Assembly (NCBI RefSeq): GCF_014050145.1
Contig: NZ_JACFYF010000005.1
Span: 1-64,000 of the forward strand
From: Vibrio marinisediminis
GTDB lineage: Bacteria > Pseudomonadota > Gammaproteobacteria > Enterobacterales > Vibrionaceae
Direction: 5' to 3'
Length of the DNA stretch: 64,000 nt
Below are positions 8,885 through 18,952 of the stretch, piece by piece (position 1 is the stretch's first letter; each line of letters starts with the position of its first letter). The translations under genes and the position numbers were made by a program. The notes below the pieces were generated by a model. The model was given only the letters and a program-made list of their open reading frames with translations. It was not told the origin of the DNA and did no database searches.

Positions 8885-9502
8885 TTACACGATGATCCCT
8901 TTGTGCTTAAGGGCAATGATGCATTTATCCACCAGCGCCTCAATAGGGAGTTCCCCCGCTGGTAGGTCAATTTCAGGCTCAAGTGGCGCTTGGTATTCGG
9001 AGTCAATTCCAGTGAAATTAGCAATTTGACCTGCGCGAGCTTTTTTATACAGACCTTTCGGGTCTCGCTGCTCACAGACATCCAAAGGCGCATTAACAAA
9101 GACTTCTAAAAACTCACCTTCTGGCAGCAGATCACGCACTAATTGACGCTCAGCTCGATGTGGTGAAATAAACGCAGAAAGCACGATTAATCCTGCGTCA
9201 GCCATTAACTTTGCAAGCTCACCAATACGGCGGATATTTTCTCGGCGATCTTGATCTGAAAAACCAAGATCATTGCATAAGCCATGACGGACATTATCCC
9301 CATCAAGCAGATAGGTATGATACCCAAGTTCTGCTAACTGGTTTTCTAATGCACCTGCAATCGTTGATTTCCCCGCACCAGATAACCCTGTAAACCAAAG
9401 TACTACCGGCTTTTGTTGCTTTAACTTGGCACGGGATTCCTTATTGACGCTGTGCTGATGCCATATGACGTTCTCATCTTTAGCGCGAGTCTTTGTTGTC
9501 AT
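8885..9502 (-). CDS. cysC: Adenylylsulfate (APS) kinase CysC
   Basis: Phosphorylates APS at the 3' position to make PAPS, the substrate of CysH. The 205-residue cytoplasmic kinase has the P-loop GLSGAGKST at residues 39-47, the APS-binding block [20 protein letters not shown], and the [22 protein letters not shown] segment typical of the family. It is the last gene of the cobA-cysD-cysN-permease-cysC operon, 12 bases after the permease. Confidence 0.97.
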   Translation of the reverse strand: MTTKTRAKDENVIWHQHSVNKESRAKLKQQKPVVLWFTGLSGAGKSTIAGALENQLAELGYHTYLLDGDNVRHGLCNDLGFSDQDRRENIRRIGELAKLMADAGLIVLSAFISPHRAERQLVRDLLPEGEFLEVFVNAPLDVCEQRDPKGLYKKARAGQIANFTGIDSEYQAPLEPEIDLPAGELPIEALVDKCIIALKHKGIIV

Positions 9503-9514
9503 TTTACTTGTCCT

Positions 9515-11239
9515 TTAATAAGGGAAAAAGAGTGGGATTAAAGCTAATACCAATACCGAATAGACAATCGATAGTGGGATCCCAACTCGTACATAATCCG
9601 TTAATTTGTAGTTCCCTACGCTATAAACCAATAAGTTGGTTTGATAACCATAAGGTGAAATAAAACTGGCGCTAGCACCAAACAACACCGCCATAATAAA
9701 AGGCATAGGGTCCACACCGTAGCCAATCGCCATACTGTAGCCAATGGGAAAGGCTAAAGCAGCAGCGGCATTGTTAGTCACAAGTTCAGTCAGAATGAGC
9801 GTAAGTAAGTAAGTCGCCACCAAGGCTCCAAATACGCCCCAGCCATTAAAGGTTTCAATAAACATCTGCCCTAGCTTGACTGATAGCCCTGATGAAAGCA
9901 TCAATTGTGCGATGGAAAGTGCGGAACCAACTATCACCACAATATCAATTGGAAAGCGGCGGCGAAGCTCCCCAAGTTGAACAATACCGAGAAATAACGT
10001 CACCAGTAAAAATACCGATAAACCTTTTATTAATGGAACCCATTCCAGCACAGCGAGGGTGATAACCGAGGCAAAACCGAATAACACGGTACTCGACTTA
10101 CGGAAATCTAAACGGGCACTTGAATCTAAGTCGTTAACTAAAACAAACTCTTTACGGTGGGCGCGACGTTCTGATTCAAACCGTTTGCCAGGAACCAATA
10201 CTAAGGTATCACCGGCGCTGAGGGTTATATTGCCCAAGCCCCCCTCTAAGCGTTCATGCCCGCGACGAATCGCGACCACAACCGCATCAAAGCGGTCACG
10301 AAAATGGCTGGTTTTCAGGGTTTTATTGCAAAAACTAGCGGAAGAACTCACCACAACTTCAACAAAACTTTGTCCATTTAAGTGGTGCTGACCAAACAAG
10401 GTTAAGCCTTGAATTTCTTGCAGTGTTGCCACGCTTTCAATATCACCACAAAAAAGCAGCCTATCATTGGCATTAAGAACAAAGTCAGGCTCTACTGATG
10501 GCATGGTTTTTCCATCACGGATCACTTCCGCAAGAAACAATTTTCGTAGTGCACGTAAGTTGTTCTCCGTGATACTACGCCCGACTAATGGCGAGCCTGG
10601 TTCCACTCGGGCCTCAAGGAAATAAGGTAAATCGTCTTGAGATTGATCATCGTAATTAGGTAAAAGATAGCTCAGTGGGATCAAGATCAACATACCACCA
10701 AACAGCACTGATAGACCGATCATCGTTGGGGTAAAAAAGCCCAAACTGGGTAGACCTGCATCTTCAACAAAACTGTTAATGATCAAGTTGGTCGAGGTAC
10801 CGATCAAGGTTAACGTTCCACCCAAGATCGCCGCGTAGGAGAGCGGTATTAACAATTTCGATGGTGCATGTTGTTGGTTGCGTTTGATCGCCCCAATCAG
10901 AGAGACCACTACTGCGGTATTATTAGTAAACGAAGACAACAGTGCTGTGGAGACACCCATTTTTGCGACCACTGAGCCTAACCGTCCAGTAGAAAGGCTA
11001 CGGCTAACCCAACTGATCAATAACGTTTTCTCTAACGCACAAGATGCCAAGACCAGCAGTACTAATGTCAGTAGAGATGAATTGGTGAAATTGGTGGCGA
11101 CTTCCCTCAGATCAATCATGCCCGCCATAAAAGCAATAAAAGCCGCGCCCGCAAAAATAGAGCTAGGTTTAATACGAGTGGCGACAAGGCATGTCACAAT
11201 GCCAAGTAAGATAGCCAACACAAATCCTTGTTGCCACAT
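9515..11239 (-). CDS. SLC13-family permease with two TrkA-C (RCK_C) domains, probable sulfate transporter
   Basis: A 574-residue inner-membrane protein. An N-terminal membrane half contains SSFTNNTAVVV and IGTSTNLIINSF, a cytoplasmic insert (about residues 205-375) carries two RCK_C-type regions (EARVEPGSPLVGRSI, LVPGKRFE), and a second membrane half contains VTNNAAAALAFPIGYS and SPYGYQTNLLVY. These paired asparagine-rich loops are the ion and substrate sites of the DASS/SLC13 fold. Its place between cysN and cysC in the sulfate-activation operon strongly suggests sulfate uptake, with sodium as coupling ion plausible in a marine organism. Substrate is inferred from context only. Confidence 0.85.
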   Translation of the reverse strand: MWQQGFVLAILLGIVTCLVATRIKPSSIFAGAAFIAFMAGMIDLREVATNFTNSSLLTLVLLVLASCALEKTLLISWVSRSLSTGRLGSVVAKMGVSTALLSSFTNNTAVVVSLIGAIKRNQQHAPSKLLIPLSYAAILGGTLTLIGTSTNLIINSFVEDAGLPSLGFFTPTMIGLSVLFGGMLILIPLSYLLPNYDDQSQDDLPYFLEARVEPGSPLVGRSITENNLRALRKLFLAEVIRDGKTMPSVEPDFVLNANDRLLFCGDIESVATLQEIQGLTLFGQHHLNGQSFVEVVVSSSASFCNKTLKTSHFRDRFDAVVVAIRRGHERLEGGLGNITLSAGDTLVLVPGKRFESERRAHRKEFVLVNDLDSSARLDFRKSSTVLFGFASVITLAVLEWVPLIKGLSVFLLVTLFLGIVQLGELRRRFPIDIVVIVGSALSIAQLMLSSGLSVKLGQMFIETFNGWGVFGALVATYLLTLILTELVTNNAAAALAFPIGYSMAIGYGVDPMPFIMAVLFGASASFISPYGYQTNLLVYSVGNYKLTDYVRVGIPLSIVYSVLVLALIPLFFPY

Positions 11240-11310
11240 ACCGCTTCCCTATTCCACCCTTGTTAGCTAACGAGGTTGCACAATTGAAACCTCATTCACT
11301 GACAGGGTGA

Positions 11311-12738
11311 TTACTTCAATAATTGACTAATATCTTTCGCATCCCAATGAGGAAAATGCTTACGGATCAGCGCATTTAGTTCGACTTCAAAAGCCGATAA
11401 ATGACCGGTGTTATGCTCAATCTGGCTTAGGCTTTCACGTACTAAACCTGCGCCAACCGTAACGTTGCTTAAACGGTCAATCACCACAAAGCCACCAGTA
11501 TCTTGGCACTCGGTATAGCTATCGAGCGCAACAGACTCCGTTAGGCTCCATTCACATAAACCAATCCCATTGAGGGGTAATTCAGCCGCACTGTGTGAAG
11601 AGAGGTTATTAATATCGTATTGGTGACGAATCGCTTCAACACGTCCAACCGTTTTCTTGCCGGCAATCTTAATGTCATATTCACGACCCGGTTGCAGTGG
11701 CTGCTCTGTCATCCAAACTATATCCGCCAGTAGATGATTACTTGAGGTTACCTGAGCGCTCTCCAATACCAATAAGTCACCACGGCTAATATCAATCTCA
11801 TCTTCTAGCGTAAGCGTTACCGCTTGTCCTGCGTGCGCCGTTGGCAGATCACCATCAAAAGTGACAATACGAGCGACTTTGGATGTTTTTCCAGATGGTA
11901 ATGCTTGGACGGTATCACCGACACTAACAACCCCAGAAGCGATGGTGCCGGCAAAACCACGGAAATCTAGGTTTGGACGATTGACGTATTGAATTGGGAA
12001 GCGGAATTCACCCACTTCTTTCTCTTGGTCTACGTCGACACTTTCTAGAATATCGAGCAAAGGCTTGCCTTTAAACCAGCTCATATTTGGGCTAGCTTCG
12101 ACGACGTTATCCCCTTCTAGCGCCGACAGTGGAATGATCTCAATGTCGATTTCACCATGAAGGTTTTTCGAAAACTCTAAGTACTCATCGCGAATTTGTT
12201 CAAAGCGATCTTGCGAGTAATCCACCAGATCCATCTTATTCACCGCGACAACAAAATGCTTAAGACCCAGCAAATTGGTAATGAATGAGTGACGACGTGT
12301 TTGATCCAAAATGCCTTTACGAGCATCAATTAAGATCACCGCCAGATCACAAGTCGAGGCACCCGTCGCCATATTGCGCGTATACTGCTCATGCCCTGGG
12401 GTATCAGCAATAATGAACTTTCGTTTTTGCGTTGAAAAGTAACGGTATGCCACATCAATAGTAATGCCTTGCTCACGCTCAGCCTGTAAGCCATCAACCA
12501 GTAATGCTAAATCTGGACGTTCACCTGTCGTTCCAACTCGCTGGCTATCAGAATGAACCGCCGCCAATTGATCTTCATAAATTTGTTTTGAATCATGGAG
12601 CAAACGACCGATCAAAGTACTTTTACCGTCGTCCACTGAGCCACAAGTCAAGAATCTAAGTAATGACTTGTATTGATGTTGTGTTAGGTAACCTTCAATA
12701 CCCAGCTCTGATAATTGAGCTTCTACTGCACTGTTCAT
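11311..12738 (-). CDS. cysN: Sulfate adenylyltransferase GTPase subunit CysN
   Basis: Regulatory GTPase of ATP sulfurylase, which couples GTP hydrolysis to APS synthesis by CysD. The 475 residues show an EF-Tu-like G domain with P-loop GSVDDGKST (33-41), DTPGHEQY (near 112-119) and NKMD (near 167-170), then two beta-barrel domains. It is not fused to CysC, which is encoded separately two genes downstream. It starts 20 bases after cysD. Confidence 0.97.
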   Translation of the reverse strand: MNSAVEAQLSELGIEGYLTQHQYKSLLRFLTCGSVDDGKSTLIGRLLHDSKQIYEDQLAAVHSDSQRVGTTGERPDLALLVDGLQAEREQGITIDVAYRYFSTQKRKFIIADTPGHEQYTRNMATGASTCDLAVILIDARKGILDQTRRHSFITNLLGLKHFVVAVNKMDLVDYSQDRFEQIRDEYLEFSKNLHGEIDIEIIPLSALEGDNVVEASPNMSWFKGKPLLDILESVDVDQEKEVGEFRFPIQYVNRPNLDFRGFAGTIASGVVSVGDTVQALPSGKTSKVARIVTFDGDLPTAHAGQAVTLTLEDEIDISRGDLLVLESAQVTSSNHLLADIVWMTEQPLQPGREYDIKIAGKKTVGRVEAIRHQYDINNLSSHSAAELPLNGIGLCEWSLTESVALDSYTECQDTGGFVVIDRLSNVTVGAGLVRESLSQIEHNTGHLSAFEVELNALIRKHFPHWDAKDISQLLK

Positions 12739-12758
12739 GTTCTTTCCTTAGATCCTTT

Positions 12759-13667
12759 TTAGAAATAACCCTGACGCTTCTTGAGTTCCATCGATCCTGA
12801 CTGATCGTGGTCGATCGCACGCCCTTGACGTTCACTCGAGGTCGCCACAAGCATCTCTTCAATAATGCCTGTCAGTGTATTGGCTTCTGATTCAATCGCC
12901 CCCGTCAACGGGTAGCAACCTAAGGTACGAAAACGAACACTTTTCTCTTCCACAACCTCACCCGGTTCAATTTCCATCCGCTCATCATCAACCATAATCA
13001 ACATGCCATCACGCTCAACCACTGGGCGTTTTTCTGCCAAGTAAAGTGGCACAATTTCTATGTTCTCTAGGTAGATGTATTGCCAGATATCCAACTCAGT
13101 CCAGTTCGATAATGGGAAGACTCGAATGCTTTCACCTTTATTGATTTGACCGTTATAGGTTTTCCATAATTCAGGGCGCTGATTTTTAGGATCCCAAGTA
13201 TGGTTTTTGTCGCGGAATGAGTAGACTCGCTCTTTTGCTCGAGACTTTTCTTCATCACGACGAGCACCACCAAAAGCAGCATCAAAACCGTATTTGTTCA
13301 GTGCTTGCTTCAAACCCTGAGTTTTCATGATGTCGGTATGTTTAGATGAACCATGAACAAAGGGGTTACACCCCATCGCAAGACCTTCTGGGTTCTTATG
13401 TACCAAAAGCTCAAAGCCATACTTTTCCGCTGTTTTGTCGCGGAACTCAATCATCTGTTTAAATTTCCAATCGGTATCAACGTGCAGTAGCGGGAAAGGA
13501 ATTTTTCCTGGATAAAACGCTTTCCTTGCTAAGTGCAACATTACCGAGGAGTCTTTTCCGATGGAGTACATCATCACCGGGTTATCAAACTCTGCCGCGA
13601 CTTCACGAATAATGTGAATGCTTTCGGCTTCTAACTGTTTAAGGTGAGTTAAACGTTCTTGGTCCAT
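12759..13667 (-). CDS. cysD: Sulfate adenylyltransferase catalytic subunit CysD
   Basis: Forms APS and pyrophosphate from ATP and sulfate in complex with CysN. The 302-residue protein has the PP-loop motif [17 protein letters not shown] (from residue 35) and the family blocks [27 protein letters not shown] and [15 protein letters not shown]. The C-terminal [17 protein letters not shown] is highly typical. It follows cobA with a 51-base gap, probably in one operon. Confidence 0.97.
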   Translation of the reverse strand: MDQERLTHLKQLEAESIHIIREVAAEFDNPVMMYSIGKDSSVMLHLARKAFYPGKIPFPLLHVDTDWKFKQMIEFRDKTAEKYGFELLVHKNPEGLAMGCNPFVHGSSKHTDIMKTQGLKQALNKYGFDAAFGGARRDEEKSRAKERVYSFRDKNHTWDPKNQRPELWKTYNGQINKGESIRVFPLSNWTELDIWQYIYLENIEIVPLYLAEKRPVVERDGMLIMVDDERMEIEPGEVVEEKSVRFRTLGCYPLTGAIESEANTLTGIIEEMLVATSSERQGRAIDHDQSGSMELKKRQGYF

Positions 13668-13718
13668 GTTGGTGCTTCCTTTGCGGCTCTTACGAGCATT
13701 TCGGCTAGTCTTTAATCT

Positions 13719-14615
13719 TTATGCGTAATGACGTTGTGTTACTTTATTTTGTAAAGAGGTTTGCTGCGACGTGGTTTTATCATCTTGATTAAACCACTGT
13801 AATTTGTCAGCCAGCGCCACCACCTCACCAATCACAATCAATGAAGGCGATTCGGCGCCTTGTGCTAAATCGGCTAACTCTGAGAGCTCACCTTTGAATA
13901 CTTTTTGGCAGGCTTGAGTGCCACGCTCAACAATTGCAATTGGGGTGTTGGCTTGGCGCCCATGGCGAATCAATTGCTGTTGAATATAATCAGATTTCAT
14001 CAAGCCCATATAAATCACTAAGGTTTGATTGCCACGAGCCAACGTTGACCAATCCATTTCGTCACTCTCAGCTTTAAGGTGCCCGGTGATAAACATTGCG
14101 GTTTGTGCGTAATCTCGATGAGTCAGTGGAATGCCGGCATAAGCTGTTGCACCGGCAGCCGCGGTTATCCCTGGAATGACTTGGAAGCTCACGCCTGCAT
14201 CAGCTAATACTTCCAGTTCTTCCGCACCACGACCAAAAACAAACGGATCGCCGCCTTTAACGCGCACCACTCGATGACCTTGCTTAGCAAAGTCGACTAA
14301 TAACTGGTTGGTTTTTTCTTGAGGAACGCTGTGATGCCCAGCTCGTTTCCCGACACAAACTAAAATGGTGTCATTTGGGATCAGAGCTAAAATGTCATCA
14401 GAGACAAGATAATCGTAAAGCACGACATCGGCTTGCTGTATATAACTCAGTGCTTTAATCGTGAGGAGTTCGGCATCACCAGGACCGGCGCCAACTAAGG
14501 CAACCTCACCGTGTTTGAGTTGGCTCTTCACGGTAACGCTAGGTTTATGGGTAACTGTTTGTGTTGCGCGTAAGTGATTCAGTGGAAACTGAGACACTTT
14601 ATCCTTGCTCGCCAT
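13719..14615 (-). CDS. cobA: Uroporphyrinogen-III C-methyltransferase CobA
   Basis: Transfers two methyl groups from S-adenosylmethionine to uroporphyrinogen III, giving precorrin-2 for sirohaem, the cofactor of CysI. It has [16 protein letters not shown] from residue 41, [16 protein letters not shown] and the [20 protein letters not shown] loop. The protein lacks the CysG dehydrogenase/ferrochelatase half, so the later sirohaem steps must be encoded elsewhere. The ATG at 14615 has AAAGGA eight bases upstream; an in-frame GTG two codons earlier would sit too close to it. It leads the sulfate-activation operon. Confidence 0.95.
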   Translation of the reverse strand: MASKDKVSQFPLNHLRATQTVTHKPSVTVKSQLKHGEVALVGAGPGDAELLTIKALSYIQQADVVLYDYLVSDDILALIPNDTILVCVGKRAGHHSVPQEKTNQLLVDFAKQGHRVVRVKGGDPFVFGRGAEELEVLADAGVSFQVIPGITAAAGATAYAGIPLTHRDYAQTAMFITGHLKAESDEMDWSTLARGNQTLVIYMGLMKSDYIQQQLIRHGRQANTPIAIVERGTQACQKVFKGELSELADLAQGAESPSLIVIGEVVALADKLQWFNQDDKTTSQQTSLQNKVTQRHYA

Positions 14616-14690
14616 TTGCACATTCCTTTCGTATGAATGATTGCATTATGGCTGTCTCTTTATATTACCTGAAATTCTAAAATTTCATTT

Positions 14691-14718
14691 TTTATATCAT
14701 TTACTACTAAGGCAGCAA
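14691..14718 (-). promoter_or_regulatory. Likely promoter of the cobA-cysDN-cysC operon
   Basis: Minus strand -35 TTGCTG (14718-14713), a 16-base spacer and -10 TATAAA (14696-14691), about 75 bases before the cobA start. The weak -35 is compatible with an activator such as CysB, but no CysB site can be asserted by eye. Confidence 0.45.
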
Positions 14719-14752
14719 AATAGGGATTGTTCAAACAAACAACAATTCTGAG

Positions 14753-14774
14753 AATACGCTGGCAGAAGCGTATT
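14753..14774. repeat. Short inverted repeat between divergent cobA and cpdB
   Basis: AATACGCT and AGCGTATT pair perfectly around GGCAGA. It lies between the two divergent promoters, so it may be an operator or only a chance hairpin. Confidence 0.35.
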
Positions 14775-14797
14775 TAGTAGCAGCGCAATATCACATT

Positions 14798-14826
14798 TTG
14801 ACATGCGGCGAAATTATTGTTGCATA
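14798..14826 (+). promoter_or_regulatory. Possible cpdB promoter
   Basis: Consensus -35 TTGACA (14798-14803), a 17-base spacer and a weak -10 TGCATA (14821-14826), 54 bases before the start codon. Confidence 0.4.
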
Positions 14827-14879
14827 AGATTTTGTTACATTACACGAGTTAAAACTAACGCTATTGGAGCTAAATAAAA

Positions 14880-16841
14880 ATGAAAGTAACAGTGAAACCC
14901 TTAACCCTCGCTGTACTAGGTGGCATGCTAGCGATGGCAGGCCCTGCAATGGCTGATACGATCAAACTTCGTATTATTGAAACGACAGATATCCATACTA
15001 ATGTGATGGATCACGACTACTACAAGGACTCTGCGTCAGAGAAAATCGGTCTGACTCGTACTGCGACTCTTGTAAAACAGGCTCGTGCTGAAGTTGAAAA
15101 CAGCGTTTTAGTTGACAACGGTGACTTAATCCAAGGTAGCCCTATGGGTGACTACATGGCGGATAAAGGCATCGAAGCTGGCGAAGTTCACCCTGTTTAT
15201 AAGGCAATGAACCAGCTTAACTATGATGTAGCTAATATTGGTAACCACGAATTTAACTATGGTTTAGAGTTCCTAGCAGAAACATTGAATGATGCGAACT
15301 TCCCATACGTTAGTGCGAACGTTTTTGATAAAGAAACTGGTAAGCACTACTTCAAACCTTACATCATCAAAACTCATACTTTCAAAGATGCCGATGGTGC
15401 CGAGCATCAGATCAAGGTTGGCTACATTGGCTTTGTACCGCCACAGATCATGGTTTGGGATAAGAAGAATCTAGAAGGTAAAGTCTTTGCTAAAGACATC
15501 AAAGAGTCGGCAGAAGAACTAGTACCACAGATGAAAGCGGAAGGCGCGGACGTGATCGTTGCTATCCCTCACTCTGGTATTGCCTCTGAAGCTTACAAGC
15601 AAGGTGCAGAAAACTCGACTTACTACCTATCAGAAGTTGAAGGTATCGATGCCATTGCATTTGGTCACTCACACGCAGTATTCCCAGGTAAAGGCTTTGA
15701 CAACATTCCTGGCATTGATAACCAAAACGGTACTATCAATGGCGTAGCCGCTGTTATGCCTGGTCGTTGGGGTAGCCATGTTGGTGTTATCGATCTTCAG
15801 CTTGAGCAAAAAGACGGCAAGTGGGAAGTGACCTCTGGCAAAACAGAAGCTCGCCCAATCTACGATGGTGTTAACAAAAAATCACTCGCAAAAGCGGACC
15901 AAGGTCTAGTGAAAGCACTAGAAGCAGATCACAAAGCAACCCGTGAATTTGTTAACCAACCTATTGGTAAAGCAAGCGATGTAATGTACAGCTTCCTATC
16001 GCTAGTGCAAGACGATCCAACCGTACAAATCGTGAACCTTGCACAGCAAGATTACGTAGAACGCTTTATTCAAGGTGACCCAGATCTAGCTGATATCCCT
16101 GTTCTTTCTGCAGCAGCACCATTTAAAGCAGGCGGTCGTAAAGATGACCCATCAGGATTCACTGAAGTTGAAGCAGGTCAGCTAACGTTCCGTAACGCAG
16201 CCGATCTTTACCTTTACCCGAATACACTTGTAGCACTTAAGATGACAGGTAATGAAGTTAAAGAGTGGTTAGAGTGTTCTGCGGGTCAATTCAACCAAGT
16301 TGACGTCGATAGCACAGCGCCTCAGTCATTAATTAACTGGGATGGCTTCCGCACTTACAACTTTGATGTCATTGATGGCGTGAACTACCAAATCGATATT
16401 ACTCAGCCAGCAAAATACGATGGTGATTGTAAGGTCGTAAACCCAGACGCGGCTCGTATCGTTGGCTTAACTTACCAAGGTAAACCTATCGACATGAAGC
16501 AAGAGTTTATCATTGCAACTAACAACTACCGTGCGTACAGCAACAAATTCCCAGGCACTGGTAGCGAACATGTTGCATTCGACTCTCCAGATGAAAACCG
16601 CTCTGTGGTTGCCGCTTACATCTCTCGCGTGAGCAAAGAGAAAGGTGAAGTGACACCTAGTGCAGACAATAACTGGACTTTTGCACCAATCAAATCTGAC
16701 AAAACGCTAGATATTCGCTTTGAAACTTCGCCAAGCGAAAAAGCAGCGCAATTTGTCAAAGACAGAGGTCAATACCCAATGAAGCAAGTTGCAACTGATG
16801 ATCTCGGTTTTGCAATTTACCAAATTGATCTACAAAAATAA
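14880..16841 (+). CDS. cpdB: Periplasmic 2',3'-cyclic-nucleotide 2'-phosphodiesterase/3'-nucleotidase CpdB
   Basis: Exported bifunctional metallophosphoesterase that converts 2',3'-cyclic nucleotides to 3'-nucleotides and then nucleosides for salvage. The 653-residue precursor has a signal peptide cleaved after about residue 25 (GPAMA-DT). The N-terminal metallophosphatase domain has [35 protein letters not shown] and [10 protein letters not shown]. The C-terminal 5'-nucleotidase domain carries [25 protein letters not shown] and the EWLECSAG block. Length and order of motifs match CpdB rather than UshA. A strong terminator follows 109 bases later. Confidence 0.95.
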   Translation: MKVTVKPLTLAVLGGMLAMAGPAMADTIKLRIIETTDIHTNVMDHDYYKDSASEKIGLTRTATLVKQARAEVENSVLVDNGDLIQGSPMGDYMADKGIEAGEVHPVYKAMNQLNYDVANIGNHEFNYGLEFLAETLNDANFPYVSANVFDKETGKHYFKPYIIKTHTFKDADGAEHQIKVGYIGFVPPQIMVWDKKNLEGKVFAKDIKESAEELVPQMKAEGADVIVAIPHSGIASEAYKQGAENSTYYLSEVEGIDAIAFGHSHAVFPGKGFDNIPGIDNQNGTINGVAAVMPGRWGSHVGVIDLQLEQKDGKWEVTSGKTEARPIYDGVNKKSLAKADQGLVKALEADHKATREFVNQPIGKASDVMYSFLSLVQDDPTVQIVNLAQQDYVERFIQGDPDLADIPVLSAAAPFKAGGRKDDPSGFTEVEAGQLTFRNAADLYLYPNTLVALKMTGNEVKEWLECSAGQFNQVDVDSTAPQSLINWDGFRTYNFDVIDGVNYQIDITQPAKYDGDCKVVNPDAARIVGLTYQGKPIDMKQEFIIATNNYRAYSNKFPGTGSEHVAFDSPDENRSVVAAYISRVSKEKGEVTPSADNNWTFAPIKSDKTLDIRFETSPSEKAAQFVKDRGQYPMKQVATDDLGFAIYQIDLQK

Positions 16842-16939
16842 TGTCTTGCCATGAGCCTATAGCAAAACGATCAGAAATTGTGGAGGATGAGCTTTTCGAT
16901 GACTCAACACCATGGCAATTTCAAGTTCGAAGAGGATAG
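16841..16939 (+). CDS. Possible 32-residue ORF overlapping the cpdB stop codon
   Basis: An ATG overlaps the cpdB stop codon (TAATG) and opens a 32-codon frame beginning [12 protein letters not shown] and ending PWQFQVRRG. It fills the cpdB 3' tail up to just before the terminator hairpin. No Shine-Dalgarno sequence precedes it; translation would depend on coupling to cpdB. A second tiny frame (16899-16946, MTQHHGNFKFEEDRC) has GGAGGA 11 bases upstream and stops four bases before the hairpin. I do not recognise either peptide, and chance cannot be excluded. Confidence 0.3.
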   Translation: MSCHEPIAKRSEIVEDELFDDSTPWQFQVRRG

Positions 16940-16950
16940 GTGTTAATATC

Positions 16951-16980
16951 AAGCCGCTATAAATTTATAGCGGCTTTTTT
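16951..16980 (+). terminator. Strong terminator between cpdB and the Crp/Fnr-like gene
   Basis: AAGCCGCTATAAA and TTTATAGCGGCTT form a 13-base perfect inverted repeat followed by a run of T. The T run ends only 13 bases before the next start codon, so the downstream ribosome-binding site touches the terminator. Confidence 0.9.
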
Positions 16981-16993
16981 ATGGAGAGAAACC

Positions 16994-17557
16994 ATGGACA
17001 CAAGATTTACCAATTACTTATCTCAACACGGCTTCTCTGCGGATGAAATCAACCAATTATCTCAACTGGCTAAACCTTTAGAACTACCTACCCGCCATAT
17101 TTTGGTCGAGCAAGGTGCCAACTCAGATAGCTTCTTTTTTGTTTTGGATGGACTATGCCATGCCAGCTACCTTACTGAACAAGGAAAGGAATACAGTAAG
17201 GAGTTTTACTGGGAGCTCGATTGGATTATCGGTTTTGAAAGCCTGATTAAGCAGCAACCTTCTGCCTTTTTGCTTGAAACGCTGACACCATGTTACTTGC
17301 TTTGTTTACCGCTTGCGACACTAGAGCAATGGCGACACAACAACCACTCTATCTATCTCAAATTAGTTGAAACTCAGCTAATAAATAAAGAAAACAAAGA
17401 ACGCTTTATGTTGCTCTACAGTGCAGAGCAGCGCTACCAACTGTTTTGCCAACACTTTGCTGATCTTGAACAGCGACTTACTGATTATCAAATTGCTGCC
17501 TATCTAGGGATTTCACCTGTCAGTCTTAGCCGAATTAAAAATCGAAGTGCTGAATAA
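16994..17557 (+). CDS. Crp/Fnr-family transcriptional regulator
   Basis: A 187-residue regulator. The N-terminal cyclic-nucleotide-binding-like beta-barrel includes ILVEQGANSDSFFFVLDGL, and the short C-terminal helix-turn-helix is LTDYQIAAYLGISPVSLSRIK. The residues that bind cAMP in Crp and the iron-sulfur cysteines of Fnr are not apparent, so its ligand is unknown. GGAGAG five bases before ATG 16994 fixes the start; the longer frame passes through the terminator and is rejected. It has no clear promoter of its own downstream of the cpdB terminator. Confidence 0.85.
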   Translation: MDTRFTNYLSQHGFSADEINQLSQLAKPLELPTRHILVEQGANSDSFFFVLDGLCHASYLTEQGKEYSKEFYWELDWIIGFESLIKQQPSAFLLETLTPCYLLCLPLATLEQWRHNNHSIYLKLVETQLINKENKERFMLLYSAEQRYQLFCQHFADLEQRLTDYQIAAYLGISPVSLSRIKNRSAE

Positions 17558-17623
17558 CAATTGTTAATGCTGACGACGGCGAAACTTGTTAACTTTGAGA
17601 AAAATCAGTCACGAAGTTAGATT

Positions 17624-18079
17624 ATGACCCATTGGAAGCTTATCCCTTTTACTCAGTTAACCAATATTGAGTTGTACCAATTACTGAAATTACGAGTCGA
17701 TGTATTCGTAGTTGAACAAAACTGCCCTTATCCAGAGTTGGATGGTAATGACATCCTTGATGGTGTTTATCACCTACTTGGTTACCAGGGCGATACGCTG
17801 GTCGCTTGCGCTCGACTACTCAATAAAGGGATCACCTATCCTTGCGTCAGCATTGGTCGTGTTGCCACCTTACAAACCGCTCGAGGTGATGGATTAGGTC
17901 ATGCACTACTTCATCAAGCCATTATTGAATGTAATAAACTGTGGTCCGGTGAGAGCATTGAGATTGGCGCACAAGAGCACCTTACGCCCTTTTATCAACA
18001 GCACGGTTTTATACAAACCTCTGAAATGTACCTCGAAGATGACATCCCTCATGTCGATATGCGCCGAGAAGCTGTGTAG
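17624..18079 (+). CDS. elaA: ElaA-type GNAT N-acetyltransferase
   Basis: A 151-residue GNAT-fold protein that matches the ElaA family from end to end: WKLIPFTQLTNIELYQLLKL, the RVDVFVVEQNCPYPELDGND block, the acetyl-CoA loop region GRVATLQTARGDGLGHALL (a variant of RxxGxG), and AQEHLTPFYQQHGF. The physiological acceptor of ElaA is not established. Its stop codon overlaps the GTG start of the following transporter gene (TAGTG), indicating co-translation. Confidence 0.85.
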   Translation: MTHWKLIPFTQLTNIELYQLLKLRVDVFVVEQNCPYPELDGNDILDGVYHLLGYQGDTLVACARLLNKGITYPCVSIGRVATLQTARGDGLGHALLHQAIIECNKLWSGESIEIGAQEHLTPFYQQHGFIQTSEMYLEDDIPHVDMRREAV

Positions 18080-18939
18080 TGGCTTGGTCGATAAGCACGA
18101 TTGCGATTGTATTATTGGTTGCGGGAAATTTAGCCGCGTCACTCTCTGACGTTGCGGTCAAATTACTCGAAGGCGACATAAGCTCATTCCAATACGTATT
18201 TGTGCGCCAATCACTGTCGGTGTTGTTGCTACTGCCATTATGGCTCAGACTCCCAGCAACTGAGCGCGCACTTTCGGCTCCGGGGATTATCGCCATACGA
18301 GCCGTCCTGATTATGATTGGTAGTGGTTGTATGATGGTAGCGATCACTCACTTACCCCTTGCAACGGCAAACGCCGTATTCTACGCCGCGCCACTTTTGA
18401 TGTTACCGCTCTCTGTTTGGGTTCTAAAAGAAACACCACCGCTGGCAAAGATAGTTGCCACAGCCATCGGCTTTGTTGGGGTACTGCTTGTCCTCAGACC
18501 TTCTCAGTTCCATTGGGCGGCATGGTTCGCACTTGGCACTGCCACTACGTTAGCAATATTTAATATTCTTTCGCGAAAACTGCCCCAGAGCCAACCGGTT
18601 ATTACCACCCTATTTTGGACTTCAGTAATGACGGTGCCTTTTTCTGCTATTTTAGCGGCTATGTATTGGCAGCCAATCAATGCAGAGCAGCTTTGGTTGA
18701 TTGCGATAAGTGCCAGTTTGATTTTGACTTATAACGGACTTGCCGTTATCGCTTACAAAAAAGCGCCTGCGGGACAAATTGCGCTAGCAGAGTATTCAGG
18801 ATTGGTGTTTATTGCAGCGATAGGGGTATGGGGATTTAATGAGATTCCTGACAGCTTAACTGCTCTAGGAATTATATTGATCATATTGCCGCTGCTACCA
18901 TATCGAGAAATGATCCAGCGGCGAAAACGAATTCAGTAA
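18079..18939 (+). CDS. DMT-superfamily (EamA) inner-membrane transporter
   Basis: A 286-residue protein with ten predicted hydrophobic segments in two EamA halves. Typical features are NLAASLSDVAVKLL near the start, ITHLPLATANAVFYAAPL at the end of helix 4, and YKKAPAGQIALAEYSGLVF in the second half. It starts with GTG overlapping the elaA stop codon. Substrate cannot be predicted; family members export amino acids, metabolites or drugs. It converges on the OapA-like gene with only four bases between the two stop codons. Confidence 0.85.
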   Translation: MAWSISTIAIVLLVAGNLAASLSDVAVKLLEGDISSFQYVFVRQSLSVLLLLPLWLRLPATERALSAPGIIAIRAVLIMIGSGCMMVAITHLPLATANAVFYAAPLLMLPLSVWVLKETPPLAKIVATAIGFVGVLLVLRPSQFHWAAWFALGTATTLAIFNILSRKLPQSQPVITTLFWTSVMTVPFSAILAAMYWQPINAEQLWLIAISASLILTYNGLAVIAYKKAPAGQIALAEYSGLVFIAAIGVWGFNEIPDSLTALGIILIILPLLPYREMIQRRKRIQ

Positions 18940-18952
18940 GTAATTACTTACT
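18935..18952. repeat. Perfect 18-base palindrome spanning two convergent stop codons
   Basis: AGTAAGTAATTACTTACT contains the stop codons of both the DMT transporter (TAA at 18937-18939) and the convergent LysM protein (TAA on the minus strand at 18946-18944). It might act as a compact bidirectional terminator, but the stem is A/T-rich and has no proper loop. Confidence 0.5.
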
